A stretch of DNA of 64,000 nucleotides, from positions 61,816 through 125,815 of the forward strand of contig SJCO01000018.1 in assembly GCA_005217565.1 (NCBI GenBank), given 5' to 3'. Source of the stretch: Puteibacter caeruleilacunae (GTDB taxonomy: Bacteria > Bacteroidota > Bacteroidia > Bacteroidales > Prolixibacteraceae). A program made the translations under genes and the position numbers. Below the pieces are notes generated by a model that ran no database searches, was not told where the DNA came from, and was given only the letters and a program-made list of their open reading frames with translations. Below are positions 44,662 to 52,753 of the stretch, piece after piece. Position 1 is the stretch's first letter; every line of letters begins with the position of its first letter.

Positions 44662-45639
44662 ATGGATATGACAGATAAGCATAATTCCACCAGACGTTCA
44701 TTTCTAAAAAAGTCGGCTATTACTGCTGGTGCATTTGCTGCCGGACCGACAATTGCTATGGCTGGAGAAAAGAAGGATAAGAAGAAACGTAAGAAGCGCA
44801 AGAGCAAGAATCCTGAACCATTTAAGTTAAAGTACGCTCCTCATCCTGGCATGTTTAAACACAGTGCTGGAGATAACATGCTAGATCAGATAAAGTTCTG
44901 TGCTGATCAAGGCTTCAGAGCATGGTTCGATAATGGAATCATGAATCGTCCGGTGAGTGAACAAGAGCAAATCGCCAAAACACTTGCTGATTTAAATATG
45001 GAGCTTGGTCCGTTTGTATTGTACGCCGACTTTAAAGTAGAATCGTTCGTTACTCAGGATGAATCCATCATAAAAATGTTGAAAGACAAGATGCGACAGG
45101 GAGTAGAAACTGCGAAGCGAGTAAATGCAAAAACCACATTAGTAGTTCCAGGTCGTTATAGTCAGAAGTTACATTGGGATTATCAAACAGCCAACGTTAT
45201 TGACAATCTAAAGCGTTGCTCTGAGATTATGGAGCCTGCAGGTTTAACAATGGTTCTTGAGCCGTTAAATGCTTTAACCAACCATCCTGGACTATTCCTA
45301 ACAACCATCCCACAATCATACATGATTTGTCGTGCTGTTAACAGTCCGTCATGTAAAATTGTAAATGACCTATATCATCAACAGATCACAGAGGGACAAT
45401 TAATCCCGAATATTGATTATGCATATGATGAAATTGGAGCATTCCATTTGGGAGATAATCCTGGAAGAAAAGAGCCTTTAACAGGTGAAATAAACTTCAA
45501 GAATATCTTTAAACACATCTACCATAAAGGGTATGATGGTGTTTTATGTATGGAACATGGTAAATCACTCGGAGGTATTGAGGGGGAAGAAAAGTTACTT
45601 GCCGCTTATAGAGCCTGTGATGACTTTGAAATAAGTTAA
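44662..45639 (+). CDS. Tat-exported TIM-barrel sugar isomerase/epimerase-like protein
   Basis: 325 residues. Twin-arginine signal TRRSFLKKSAITAGAFAAG and a very basic region after it (KKDKKKRKKRKSKN). The remaining chain is a xylose-isomerase-like AP-endonuclease-2 barrel: LDQIKFCADQGFRAWFDNGI, LVVPGRYSQKLHWDYQ, VLEPLNALTNHPG with Glu, IVNDLYHQQ, AFHLGDNPGRKEP and CMEHG near the C-terminus. Hydroxypyruvate isomerase-like in overall form. It is probably co-transcribed with the preceding oxidoreductase and may act on the same sugar. A terminator follows. Confidence 0.85.
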   Translation: MDMTDKHNSTRRSFLKKSAITAGAFAAGPTIAMAGEKKDKKKRKKRKSKNPEPFKLKYAPHPGMFKHSAGDNMLDQIKFCADQGFRAWFDNGIMNRPVSEQEQIAKTLADLNMELGPFVLYADFKVESFVTQDESIIKMLKDKMRQGVETAKRVNAKTTLVVPGRYSQKLHWDYQTANVIDNLKRCSEIMEPAGLTMVLEPLNALTNHPGLFLTTIPQSYMICRAVNSPSCKIVNDLYHQQITEGQLIPNIDYAYDEIGAFHLGDNPGRKEPLTGEINFKNIFKHIYHKGYDGVLCMEHGKSLGGIEGEEKLLAAYRACDDFEIS

Positions 45640-45659
45640 CATCTAGAAAATACAAATAT

Positions 45660-45703
45660 AATCCACTGATGATCAATATTTTTGATTGCCAGTGGATTTT
45701 TTT
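45660..45703 (+). terminator. Terminator after the isomerase gene
   Basis: AATCCACTG / CAGTGGATT arms over a 20-nt loop, followed by TTTTT, 21 bp past the stop. It isolates the Tat pair from the thiamine locus. Confidence 0.7.
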
Positions 45704-45770
45704 ATGCCCTTCCTCCATAGAGTCGCACCCTATATTTAAGACCCAATACTCTTTTATTAAAATAATCCAT

Positions 45771-45778
45771 TACCTTTG
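45771..45778 (+). promoter_or_regulatory. Predicted -7 box of the thiamine operon
   Basis: TACCTTTG matches the Bacteroidota -7 element and lies about 15 bp before the TPP riboswitch. No clear -33 box at the expected distance. Confidence 0.4.
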
Positions 45779-45789
45779 CATTGATAAAA

Positions 45790-45866
45790 TGCCAATGGGG
45801 GTGCCGTTAAGGCTGAGAACATACCCAAAGAACCTGATCCGGATAATGCCGGCGTAGGAAATTGAC
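45790..45866 (+). promoter_or_regulatory. TPP (thiamine pyrophosphate) riboswitch
   Basis: The THI-element consensus is complete: GGGGTGCC at 45797, GGCTGAGA, ACCC, GAACCTGATCCGGATAATGC, and CGTAGGAAA, with a P1 stem CAAT/ATTG enclosing it. It precedes the TonB receptor gene by about 57 nt. TPP binding should lower expression of the receptor and the PnuT-like gene. Confidence 0.96.
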
Positions 45867-45922
45867 AGAAACTTATTTTCTCATTCCTTCCATTGACTTT
45901 GTTAAACAAATACAACTTACGT

Positions 45923-48355
45923 ATGAAGCAAAGAGGAATCAACTCCATCAAACAAGTATCCCTCACAATAATAACGATGCTATTGTTGACAACAGTGGCT
46001 TTTGGTCAGCTTAAAATAAAAGGGAAAGTGACCGACGAAAAAGGAAACCCATTAGTTGGTGCATCTGTTCAGATCGTTGGTACTTATCAAGGTGTTTCAA
46101 CAAAACATGATGGTTCATTTATCCTATCCGGATTAAAGGATACTGACTATACTTTAAAAGCATCCTTTATTGGTTATGAAACACAAACCCAGAAAGTAAC
46201 TCCTAACCAATCAGTACTCTTGCAATTTAAGTTAAAACAATCACCTGTTTTGGCTGAAGAGGTAATTGTTTCGGCTACCCGAGCCAACGCTAAAACACCT
46301 GTCGCTGTTTCGAATCTTAATAAAGAAGAGATTAGTGCAAATGCATCAGGACAAGACATTCCTTATTTACTAGGCTTATCTCCTTCTGTAGTAGAATCAT
46401 CTGAAGCTGGAGCTGGTATAGGCTATACTGCTTTGAGAATCCGTGGTACTGATCCCACTCGTATTAACGTCACTGTAAATGGAATACCTTTAAATGATTC
46501 AGAATCGCAAGGAGTATTCTGGGTTAATATGCCCGATTTTACCAGCTCTGTTAATAACGTGCAGATTCAACGAGGAGTAGGAACATCAACCAATGGAGCT
46601 GCAGCATTTGGAGCGACAATTAATTTCCAGACAGAAACCTTTAATGCTGATCCTTATGCCGAACTACAAAGTCTTGTAGGCTCATTTAGCACTTATAAGA
46701 ATAGCCTTCGTGCTGGAACAGGATTGATTGATGGAAAATTTACAGTGGATGCTCGCTTTTCAAAATTAAAATCTGATGGTTACGTCGACTACGCATTTTC
46801 TGATCATGAATCGTTCTTCATTTCTGCCGGTTACTACACTGAAAAAAGCATCATGAAAGCCAATATCATCAGTGGAGAACAGCATACAGGAATTAGTTGG
46901 TGGGGCAATCCAAATCCTGAAGATGATCGCAGATATAATCCTGCAGGTGAGTATACTGATGAAAATGGAGTGAAGCAATATTACAAGGACCAGACAGATA
47001 ACTACTATCAGGATCACTATCAACTGCTGTACGCTACACAGTTGAACCAGTATTTCAACTTAAATACAGCACTCCATTATACTGATGGTAAAGGTTATTA
47101 CGAACAATATAAAGAAGACGAATCATTAGCAGATTACGGACTTAATAACATTACAATCGGGTCTGAGACGATTGAGACTTCTGATCTCATTAGAAGAAAA
47201 TGGTTGCGTAACGACTTCTATGGTATGACATTTTCGCTCAACTACACCCAAAAAAGAGTAAATGCAAGTTTTGGAGGAGCATGGAATAAGTACGATGGAG
47301 ATCACTTTGGAAGAATTATCTGGATGCGTCATGCTGGAAATACTGAAAAGGATTATCAGTGGTACTTAAATAATGGAGAGAAAACTGATTTCAATCTGTT
47401 CACGAAATTAAATATCCAAATCAGTGATAAGCTTAATGTATTTGGCGACATGCAATATCGTAGGATCAATTACGAAATGTCAGGAGTCGATGATGATTTG
47501 GCCTCGTTAGATCAGACACACAAGTTTAACTTTTATAATCCTAAGGTTGGTTTATTCTACGATATTAATCCAAACAACCATGCTTATTTCTCGTTTGCCA
47601 AGGGTCATAGAGAACCAACAAGAGCAAACTTTAAAGATGCCAAGGGTGATCCATCTGCAACACCTCACTCTGAGTCTCTTTCAGACTATGAATTAGGGTA
47701 TCAATACTCATCAACAAAGCTTGCGTTTGGTGTTAATCTATATTACATGTACTATCGTGACCAATTGGTTCCCACTGGAGAGAAAAGTAATGTTGGATAC
47801 GACATTATGACAAACGTAGATAAAAGCTATAGAACTGGTATTGAATTTACTGGAGGCATTCAGCTAATGCATAACTTAAAATGGGACTTCAATTTTACTT
47901 TAAGTAGCAATAAGATTAAAAACTTCACAGAATATGCTGCTTCATATGATGAAGCCTGGGAAGAAAGTACGCAAGCTAAAGAGTTGGGGAAAACTAACAT
48001 TGCCTATTCTCCAGAGTTAATTGGCAGCAGTATTTTAGCATATTCACCGTTTAAAAATACCGAGTTAAAGTTCATTTCAAAATATGTGGGAGAACAATAT
48101 TTTGATAACACATCAAGTGAAGCACGCAAGATCGACAGCTACTTTGTCCACAATCTTAGAGGTGATGTTACTATTACCAAGTCTCCTTTTAAAAGAATCA
48201 GCATCTTCGCACAAGTCAACAATTTATTTGATTTAAAGTATAGCAATAATGCATACGGGGGGAATTGGTATGAGCAAGGAACAGAAAAGACTTGGGCATA
48301 CTATTATCCACAGGCTGGCACCAACTTTATGAGTGGACTGACAATACAATTTTAA
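45923..48355 (+). CDS. TonB-dependent receptor for thiamine or its precursor
   Basis: About 810 residues from ATG at 45923; an in-frame TTG 30 bp earlier is excluded by the signal peptide (LTIITMLLLTTVAFGQ). An N-terminal carboxypeptidase-regulatory-like domain (LKIKGKVTDEKGNPLVGASVQI) precedes the plug at about residues 105-240 (EEVIVSATRANAKTPVAVS, YTALRIRGTDPTRINVTVNG) and a barrel of about 22 strands. The TPP riboswitch in the leader and the PnuT-like gene after it point to thiamine or a thiamine precursor as the substrate. Confidence 0.92.
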   Translation: MKQRGINSIKQVSLTIITMLLLTTVAFGQLKIKGKVTDEKGNPLVGASVQIVGTYQGVSTKHDGSFILSGLKDTDYTLKASFIGYETQTQKVTPNQSVLLQFKLKQSPVLAEEVIVSATRANAKTPVAVSNLNKEEISANASGQDIPYLLGLSPSVVESSEAGAGIGYTALRIRGTDPTRINVTVNGIPLNDSESQGVFWVNMPDFTSSVNNVQIQRGVGTSTNGAAAFGATINFQTETFNADPYAELQSLVGSFSTYKNSLRAGTGLIDGKFTVDARFSKLKSDGYVDYAFSDHESFFISAGYYTEKSIMKANIISGEQHTGISWWGNPNPEDDRRYNPAGEYTDENGVKQYYKDQTDNYYQDHYQLLYATQLNQYFNLNTALHYTDGKGYYEQYKEDESLADYGLNNITIGSETIETSDLIRRKWLRNDFYGMTFSLNYTQKRVNASFGGAWNKYDGDHFGRIIWMRHAGNTEKDYQWYLNNGEKTDFNLFTKLNIQISDKLNVFGDMQYRRINYEMSGVDDDLASLDQTHKFNFYNPKVGLFYDINPNNHAYFSFAKGHREPTRANFKDAKGDPSATPHSESLSDYELGYQYSSTKLAFGVNLYYMYYRDQLVPTGEKSNVGYDIMTNVDKSYRTGIEFTGGIQLMHNLKWDFNFTLSSNKIKNFTEYAASYDEAWEESTQAKELGKTNIAYSPELIGSSILAYSPFKNTELKFISKYVGEQYFDNTSSEARKIDSYFVHNLRGDVTITKSPFKRISIFAQVNNLFDLKYSNNAYGGNWYEQGTEKTWAYYYPQAGTNFMSGLTIQF

Positions 48356-48361
48356 TAACTC

Positions 48362-48392
48362 ATTCGCCAGGACTACAATCCTCCTGGCGAAT
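48362..48392 (+). other. Intercistronic stem-loop between receptor and PnuT-like gene
   Basis: Perfect 11-bp arms (ATTCGCCAGGA and TCCTGGCGAAT) with a 9-nt loop, between the stop of the receptor and the start of the PnuT-like gene. No T-run follows, so it is more likely an RNA-stability or partial-attenuation element than a full terminator. Confidence 0.6.
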
Positions 48393-48405
48393 ATCAATCA
48401 TTCAT

Positions 48406-48999
48406 ATGAACTGGATATATGATCATTATATTGAAATACTAGGAGCATTTTTTGGCTTCCTTTTCCTATACTTTGAGATAAAAGAAAACATCTTATTGTG
48501 GCCAACAGGAATATTAACTTCGGCATTCTACATTTATGTATTCATGACATCAAAGTTTTATGCCGATATGAGTCTCCAGTTGTATTACCTGGTAATAAGT
48601 ACCTATGGTTGGGTAACATGGTACAAAGGAAAGACGAACGGAGAAAAAAAGGAACTTCCAATTACCAAAGTATCCTCGCAGTTATGGATTAAGCTGACAT
48701 TAGTAACAATGGCGATCTATATTTTCATTGCATGGATTCTTGTACAGTATACCGATTCGCCTCTTCCCTACTGGGATGCGTTTACTACTGCTTGTAGCAT
48801 TACAGCAACATGGATGCTCGTTCACAAATATATCGAACAATGGCTTGTTTGGATTGTAGTTGATGCTATTTCACTAGGACTTTACCTGTACAAAGGATTG
48901 TATCCTACAAGTGTTTTGTTCCTGGCTTATACAATCTTAGCTATTATAGGTTATATTCAGTGGAAAAAATCGCTAATATCAAGCCAAACAGCAGGGTAA
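48406..48999 (+). CDS. pnuT: PnuC/PnuT family nicotinamide- or thiamine-type transporter
   Basis: About 197 residues from ATG at 48406; longer frames run inside the receptor gene. Seven hydrophobic segments with the PnuC pattern (LGAFFGFLFLYFEIKENILLW, then YLVISTYGWVTWYKGK, then ACSITATWMLVHKYIEQWLVW and DAISLGLYLYKGL). The PnuT group carries thiamine, fitting the TPP riboswitch and the adjacent receptor. In other Bacteroidota, a thiamine pyrophosphokinase gene often follows directly; here a SPOR-domain gene lies between. Confidence 0.88.
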   Translation: MNWIYDHYIEILGAFFGFLFLYFEIKENILLWPTGILTSAFYIYVFMTSKFYADMSLQLYYLVISTYGWVTWYKGKTNGEKKELPITKVSSQLWIKLTLVTMAIYIFIAWILVQYTDSPLPYWDAFTTACSITATWMLVHKYIEQWLVWIVVDAISLGLYLYKGLYPTSVLFLAYTILAIIGYIQWKKSLISSQTAG

Positions 49000-49030
49000 A
49001 GATTAAAAACTGTTAATTTTTCCTATATTA

Positions 49031-49063
49031 TTGAGACATTTTAATTTACAGGTTATACCTTTG
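49031..49063 (+). promoter_or_regulatory. Predicted promoter of the SPOR lipoprotein gene
   Basis: TTG (49031-49033) and TACCTTTG (49056-49063) with a 22-nt spacer, close to the Bacteroidota consensus, 33 bp before the SPOR start. Confidence 0.45.
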
Positions 49064-49095
49064 TAGAATAGATTTAACCATCTCAAGAAACAGCT

Positions 49096-49596
49096 ATGAA
49101 CAAATTATTTATTTTAGGTATCGCGACATTTGCATTGATTTCAACATCATGTAATTCACTAAAAAGTATAGGTAAAAAAGACAATACGGAATCGCCAGTT
49201 GCTGTTGCCGAAGGCAATTATTATTCGGAAACTGCTGCTCCAGCGAAGACAGTGACAACGGCTCCAAAAGCTAAAACATCGACTGCTGCTCCAAAGGCAA
49301 AGATTTCGATGCGTGCTGAAAAGTTCACATTCGATCAAGCTACTGATCAGGCTAACAATGCTAACAATAGTTTCTTTGTTATTCTTGGTAGTTTCTCACA
49401 AAAAGAGAATGCGAACCGATTCAAAAGCACTTTAGCACAACAAGGTTTTAAGCCATTTATTCTATTGAGTGAAACTGGAAACCTTAGAATTTGTGTTAAC
49501 TCATACAAAGAAGAAGGCGCTGCACGTTCAAGAGTAATGTCGATCAGAACCAACTATCCTAATTACAGTGATGCTTGGTTGTTGATTAAGAAATAG
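49096..49596 (+). CDS. SPOR-domain lipoprotein
   Basis: 166 residues. Signal peptide with lipobox ISTSC, then a Lys/Thr/Ala/Pro-rich linker (residues about 45-75). A SPOR domain follows at about residues 90-166: FFVILGSFSQKENANRFKSTLAQQGFKPF in part, then ending in SDAWLLIKK. SPOR domains bind denuded peptidoglycan at division or envelope sites. It interrupts the thiamine gene order and has its own likely promoter and a terminator-like stem-loop after it. Confidence 0.85.
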   Translation: MNKLFILGIATFALISTSCNSLKSIGKKDNTESPVAVAEGNYYSETAAPAKTVTTAPKAKTSTAAPKAKISMRAEKFTFDQATDQANNANNSFFVILGSFSQKENANRFKSTLAQQGFKPFILLSETGNLRICVNSYKEEGAARSRVMSIRTNYPNYSDAWLLIKK

Positions 49597-49616
49597 ATAT
49601 TAAAGAAATTTCATGA

Positions 49617-49658
49617 AATAGGTTAATCTGACTATCGGTTGGATTAACCTATTTTGTT
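49617..49658 (+). terminator. Stem-loop between the SPOR gene and the TPK gene
   Basis: AATAGGTTAATC / GATTAACCTATT, perfect 12-bp arms, 13-nt loop, and TTGTT after it, so a terminator for the SPOR gene. The first possible ATG of the TPK gene is at 49659, so the hairpin occupies the TPK leader and would need to be read through or bypassed. Confidence 0.6.
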
Positions 49659-50303
49659 ATGGTTTATACAATGATTCACCAAACTCAATATAGAACTGTT
49701 ATCGTTGCCAATGGAACTTTTCCTAGCCATTCAATCCCATTGGATATCCTTCGTAACGCAGAGCGAATTATAGCATGTGATGGTTCTACCCAAAAGTTGA
49801 TAAACCATGGTTTTGAGCCAAATGTTATTGTTGGCGACTTAGACTCGCTGGCCGATCAGTATAAAGAGATATATAAGGACAGGATTTATCATTTTCCATC
49901 GCAGGAAGATAACGATCTTACAAAAGCTGTAAATTGGTGTACCAATCAAGGAATAGATCAATTAGCAATTATTGGAGCAACCGGGGAAAGAGAGGATCAT
50001 ACATTAGGCAATATCTTTTTACTTCCTAACTATGCCAAGCAATTAAATGTTACCATGTTTACTGATCATGGATACTTTGTTCCGCTTCTGAGTTCGCAAG
50101 GAATTAACTGCACGCCAGGACAGCAAATTTCTATTTTCTCAACTCATCCCGACAATATTATTAGCTCTTCAGGATTAAAATATCCGATAATACGAAGACC
50201 TCTTTCTCAATTATGGATGGGCACGCTCAATGAATGTGAAGCGGATAAATTCACGTTAGATTTCTCACCCCACCCTCTTATTGTCTTCCTGCAATATCAG
50301 TAG
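49659..50303 (+). CDS. Thiamine pyrophosphokinase
   Basis: 214 residues from the first ATG, or 210 from the second at 49671 (MIHQTQYRTVIVANGTFP). Signature residues are present: IIACDGSTQKLI, PNVIVGDLDSL, DNDLTKAVNW and IIGATGEREDHTLGN. It converts thiamine to thiamine pyrophosphate with ATP, which is the ligand of the riboswitch upstream. It completes a thiamine salvage route with the receptor and transporter, although a SPOR gene and a stem-loop separate it from them. Confidence 0.93.
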   Translation: MVYTMIHQTQYRTVIVANGTFPSHSIPLDILRNAERIIACDGSTQKLINHGFEPNVIVGDLDSLADQYKEIYKDRIYHFPSQEDNDLTKAVNWCTNQGIDQLAIIGATGEREDHTLGNIFLLPNYAKQLNVTMFTDHGYFVPLLSSQGINCTPGQQISIFSTHPDNIISSSGLKYPIIRRPLSQLWMGTLNECEADKFTLDFSPHPLIVFLQYQ

Positions 50304-50330
50304 TGACATTCCAATATAAATATTAGAGCA

Positions 50331-50362
50331 ATAAAAAAGAGGATTAAAACTAATCCTCTTCC
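50331..50362 (-). terminator. Terminator after the receiver-domain gene
   Basis: On the minus strand AAGAGGATTA, loop GTTT, TAATCCTCTT followed by TTTTTAT. It serves the minus-strand gene at 50388; it could also help end the convergent TPK transcript. Confidence 0.7.
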
Positions 50363-50387
50363 AATTATATAATAGCTATACTATTTC

Positions 50388-50888
50388 TTAAAAACCGAAT
50401 GTTTTAGGGAAGAAAACATTAAGACTCATCAAAATCAATATTACAACTAACAAAGCCACAAAAAACATGATAACACCCATGCGGTAGCGTTTATTTGATT
50501 TCTCAAGTTTCTTCACTGTCAAAATCTTATTGATCTTATTGACCAATTTTTTCAATGCCATCTGATCTTTTACGATATAATCATAGGCCCCGTATTTCAT
50601 GGAATTAATGGCGATATCAATACTATCTTGCCCCGACAAGAAGATAAATTCTATTCTTGGGTCTTTCTTCTTTGCATGTTTCAAAACCTCAATACCATTG
50701 ATTCCGTCAAGAATATAATCCTGAATAATTATATCTGGAGCTTCATCTAAATGCTTAATACACTCCTCCCCCGATAAGAAATCTTTCACATTCGTGAACT
50801 TATTTGATTTCAGGTAGCTAACAACCAATTTGTTATAAACCTGATTATCCTCTACAACAAAAATCAATGGTTCCTTACTTGTTTGCAT
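50388..50888 (-). CDS. Membrane-anchored receiver-domain protein
   Basis: About 166 residues from ATG at 50888 (MQTSKEPLIFVVEDN); the longer frame adds 15 residues without support. Residues about 7-120 form a response-regulator receiver: acidic VVEDN, phosphorylation site Asp in IIIQDYILDGINGIEVL near residue 52, FLSGQDS and the Lys in YDYIVKDQM. A basic linker follows, then a transmembrane segment at about residues 139-160 (VIMFFVALLVVILILMSLNVF). There is no output domain. It may tether phospho-signalling to the membrane. A separate terminator isolates it from the convergent TPK gene. Confidence 0.8.
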   Translation of the reverse strand: MQTSKEPLIFVVEDNQVYNKLVVSYLKSNKFTNVKDFLSGEECIKHLDEAPDIIIQDYILDGINGIEVLKHAKKKDPRIEFIFLSGQDSIDIAINSMKYGAYDYIVKDQMALKKLVNKINKILTVKKLEKSNKRYRMGVIMFFVALLVVILILMSLNVFFPKTFGF

Positions 50889-51094
50889 GATGTCGTCTAT
50901 ATTAACCGTGATGAATTGGATACTATTATACAAATAAAATATTTATTTGTCAAAAATATCCTATCTCTTTTCAATTGTACTCTATACAACGCTAAAGGTT
51001 ATAGAAAATTGCAATAATCTATTGCCGACAATACATTTTTTTAATTCCCTGAAACAAAACTATATAATAACAAAAAACCACAACTTTTGTGGTC

Positions 51095-51134
51095 AAAAAA
51101 AAAGTCTGTTGCAAATTAACACAACAGACTTTTT
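51095..51134 (-). terminator. Terminator of the NfeD-SPFH operon
   Basis: On the minus strand AAAAGTCTGTTG, loop, CAACAGACTTTT followed by a run of T. It lies 19 bp past the SPFH gene's stop. A second small hairpin (CCACAA/TTGTGG at 51078-51092) follows. Confidence 0.75.
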
Positions 51135-51152
51135 ATGTTCACTATATTATCA

Positions 51153-52130
51153 CTAACTCTTTATTAAGTCTTTGATTCCTCCTAGTGATCCCAGAATACC
51201 ACTTGCTTCATAAGGCATGTAGACAGTTTTATTGTCATCTCCTTCAACCATCTCTTTGAAAGTCTCCAAGTATTTCATCGCCACAAGATAGTTAATCGGA
51301 TCACCCTGTTGCTCCACAGCTACTGTAATCTTTCTGATCGCTTCAGCCTCAGCCTGTGCTACCTTAACTCTTGCTTCTGCATCTCCCTCTGCTTGAAGAA
51401 TTGCAGCCTGTTTTGCACCTTGAGCCCTGTTAATTTCTGACTCTTTGAATCCTTCAGCCTCAAGGATCTGAGCTTTCTTCAAACCTTCAGCCTCTAGAAT
51501 ACGTGCTCTTCTATCACGTTCTGCACGCATCTGCTTCTCCATTGCATCACGAATATCTCTTGGAGGATTAATGTCTTGAAGTTCTACACGATTCACTTTA
51601 ACTCCCCACTTATTAGTAGCATCGTCAAGAATAACTCGTAGTTTTCCGTTAACAGTATCTCGCGATGTTAATGTTTCATCCAAATCCAATTCTCCGATAA
51701 CATTACGTAAAGTAGTCTGTGTTAACTTTTCAATTGCATCAGGAAGGTTCTCGATTTCATACATCGCCTTAATAGGATCCATAATTTGGAAGTAAAGCAG
51801 TGCATTAATCTCTGTACTTACATTATCTTTTGTAATTACATTCTGACGAGGAAAATCATATACAGTTTCACGAAGATCAATACGATCTTTTGTCTTAAAG
51901 GTAACAATCTTCCTACCTTCGAAATCTTCCCTCACATAACGCCAGGTCATTTTTCTTGGAGAATCAATAATTGGAATAATTATATTGATTCCTGAAGGTA
52001 GTGTTCGGTGATACTTACCTAATCGCTCTATGATGATTGTTTGCGACTGCTGCACAATTCGTATACCTGAAGCAGTTAAAATCACAACGAATAAAGCAAG
52101 TACAATAAAAATAATTAATGTTGCATTCAT
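51153..52130 (-). CDS. SPFH/Band 7 (stomatin-like, QmcA type) protein
   Basis: 325 residues. One N-terminal hydrophobic segment (LIIFIVLALFVVILTASGI), then the SPFH domain at about residues 20-185 (VQQSQTIIIERLGKYHRTLPSG, VNRVELQDINPP) and a long Ala/Glu-rich coiled coil (AEGLKKAQILEAEGFKESEI). These proteins oligomerise into rings on the membrane and often pair with NfeD proteins, as here: NfeD is 65 bp upstream. Involved in membrane microdomains and protease control in other bacteria. Confidence 0.93.
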   Translation of the reverse strand: MNATLIIFIVLALFVVILTASGIRIVQQSQTIIIERLGKYHRTLPSGINIIIPIIDSPRKMTWRYVREDFEGRKIVTFKTKDRIDLRETVYDFPRQNVITKDNVSTEINALLYFQIMDPIKAMYEIENLPDAIEKLTQTTLRNVIGELDLDETLTSRDTVNGKLRVILDDATNKWGVKVNRVELQDINPPRDIRDAMEKQMRAERDRRARILEAEGLKKAQILEAEGFKESEINRAQGAKQAAILQAEGDAEARVKVAQAEAEAIRKITVAVEQQGDPINYLVAMKYLETFKEMVEGDDNKTVYMPYEASGILGSLGGIKDLIKS

Positions 52131-52195
52131 AATAGATGAATTTTTGAGGTTATAAAAAATGTTTATTAATGTTTTGTTGAAATACTTCTAAGGTG

Positions 52196-52645
52196 TTACA
52201 CCGTTTCAACTGGTGTAACGTACATAACGATACTATCGATTTGATTAACGACAACCATTTCACCCTTTTCAATGATTTGATTAGTTACTGATCTGGCTCG
52301 CCAATGATCTCCATCGATTACGATACGTCCTTGATCATTTCGGTTATCAATTAGTTCAGAAACAACCGCCTGTCGACCTATCATTGCATCTACATTGGTT
52401 TTGATTCCATCGGATCGTTTATAGCCATATTTTATTATAACCGGCCTAATAGCAAAGAAGCTTATCAAAGTACCAATACAGAATATTGCGATTTGCAATT
52501 CAAGACTTACATCTAATGCAGCTGCTGCTGATCCTGTAAGGGCTCCAACACCAAAGTTGAAAACCACGAATGAAGGAATAAATATTTCCATAATAAAAAA
52601 GATTAAAGCTGCGATTAACCATATGTGCCAAAATTCGAATTCCAT
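52196..52645 (-). CDS. NfeD family protein (short form)
   Basis: 149 residues. Four N-terminal membrane segments (WLIAALIFFIMEIFIPSFVVF, then LQIAIFCIGTLISFFAIRPVI) and a C-terminal OB-fold domain (GRQAVVSELIDNRNDQGRIVIDGDHWRARS). The short form lacks the serine protease domain of long NfeD proteins. Placement directly before the SPFH gene is the classic NfeD-stomatin arrangement. A consensus promoter fits at 52672-52703. Confidence 0.9.
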   Translation of the reverse strand: MEFEFWHIWLIAALIFFIMEIFIPSFVVFNFGVGALTGSAAAALDVSLELQIAIFCIGTLISFFAIRPVIIKYGYKRSDGIKTNVDAMIGRQAVVSELIDNRNDQGRIVIDGDHWRARSVTNQIIEKGEMVVVNQIDSIVMYVTPVETV

Positions 52646-52671
52646 GACTTACAGTTTTTGGTTTCTTTTTT

Positions 52672-52703
52672 CAAATTTATGATAGAAATACCCCTTCTTC
52701 CAA
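52672..52703 (-). promoter_or_regulatory. Predicted promoter of NfeD-SPFH
   Basis: Minus strand TTG (52703-52701), 21-nt spacer, TAAATTTG (52679-52672). Located 27 bp before the NfeD start and after the stop of the NfeD-LytTR gene, so NfeD-SPFH can be transcribed on its own. Confidence 0.6.
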
Positions 52704-52753
52704 CTAATTACTAGCCTTCCGAACTGAATTGATTAATTATTCGTGATGAAATG

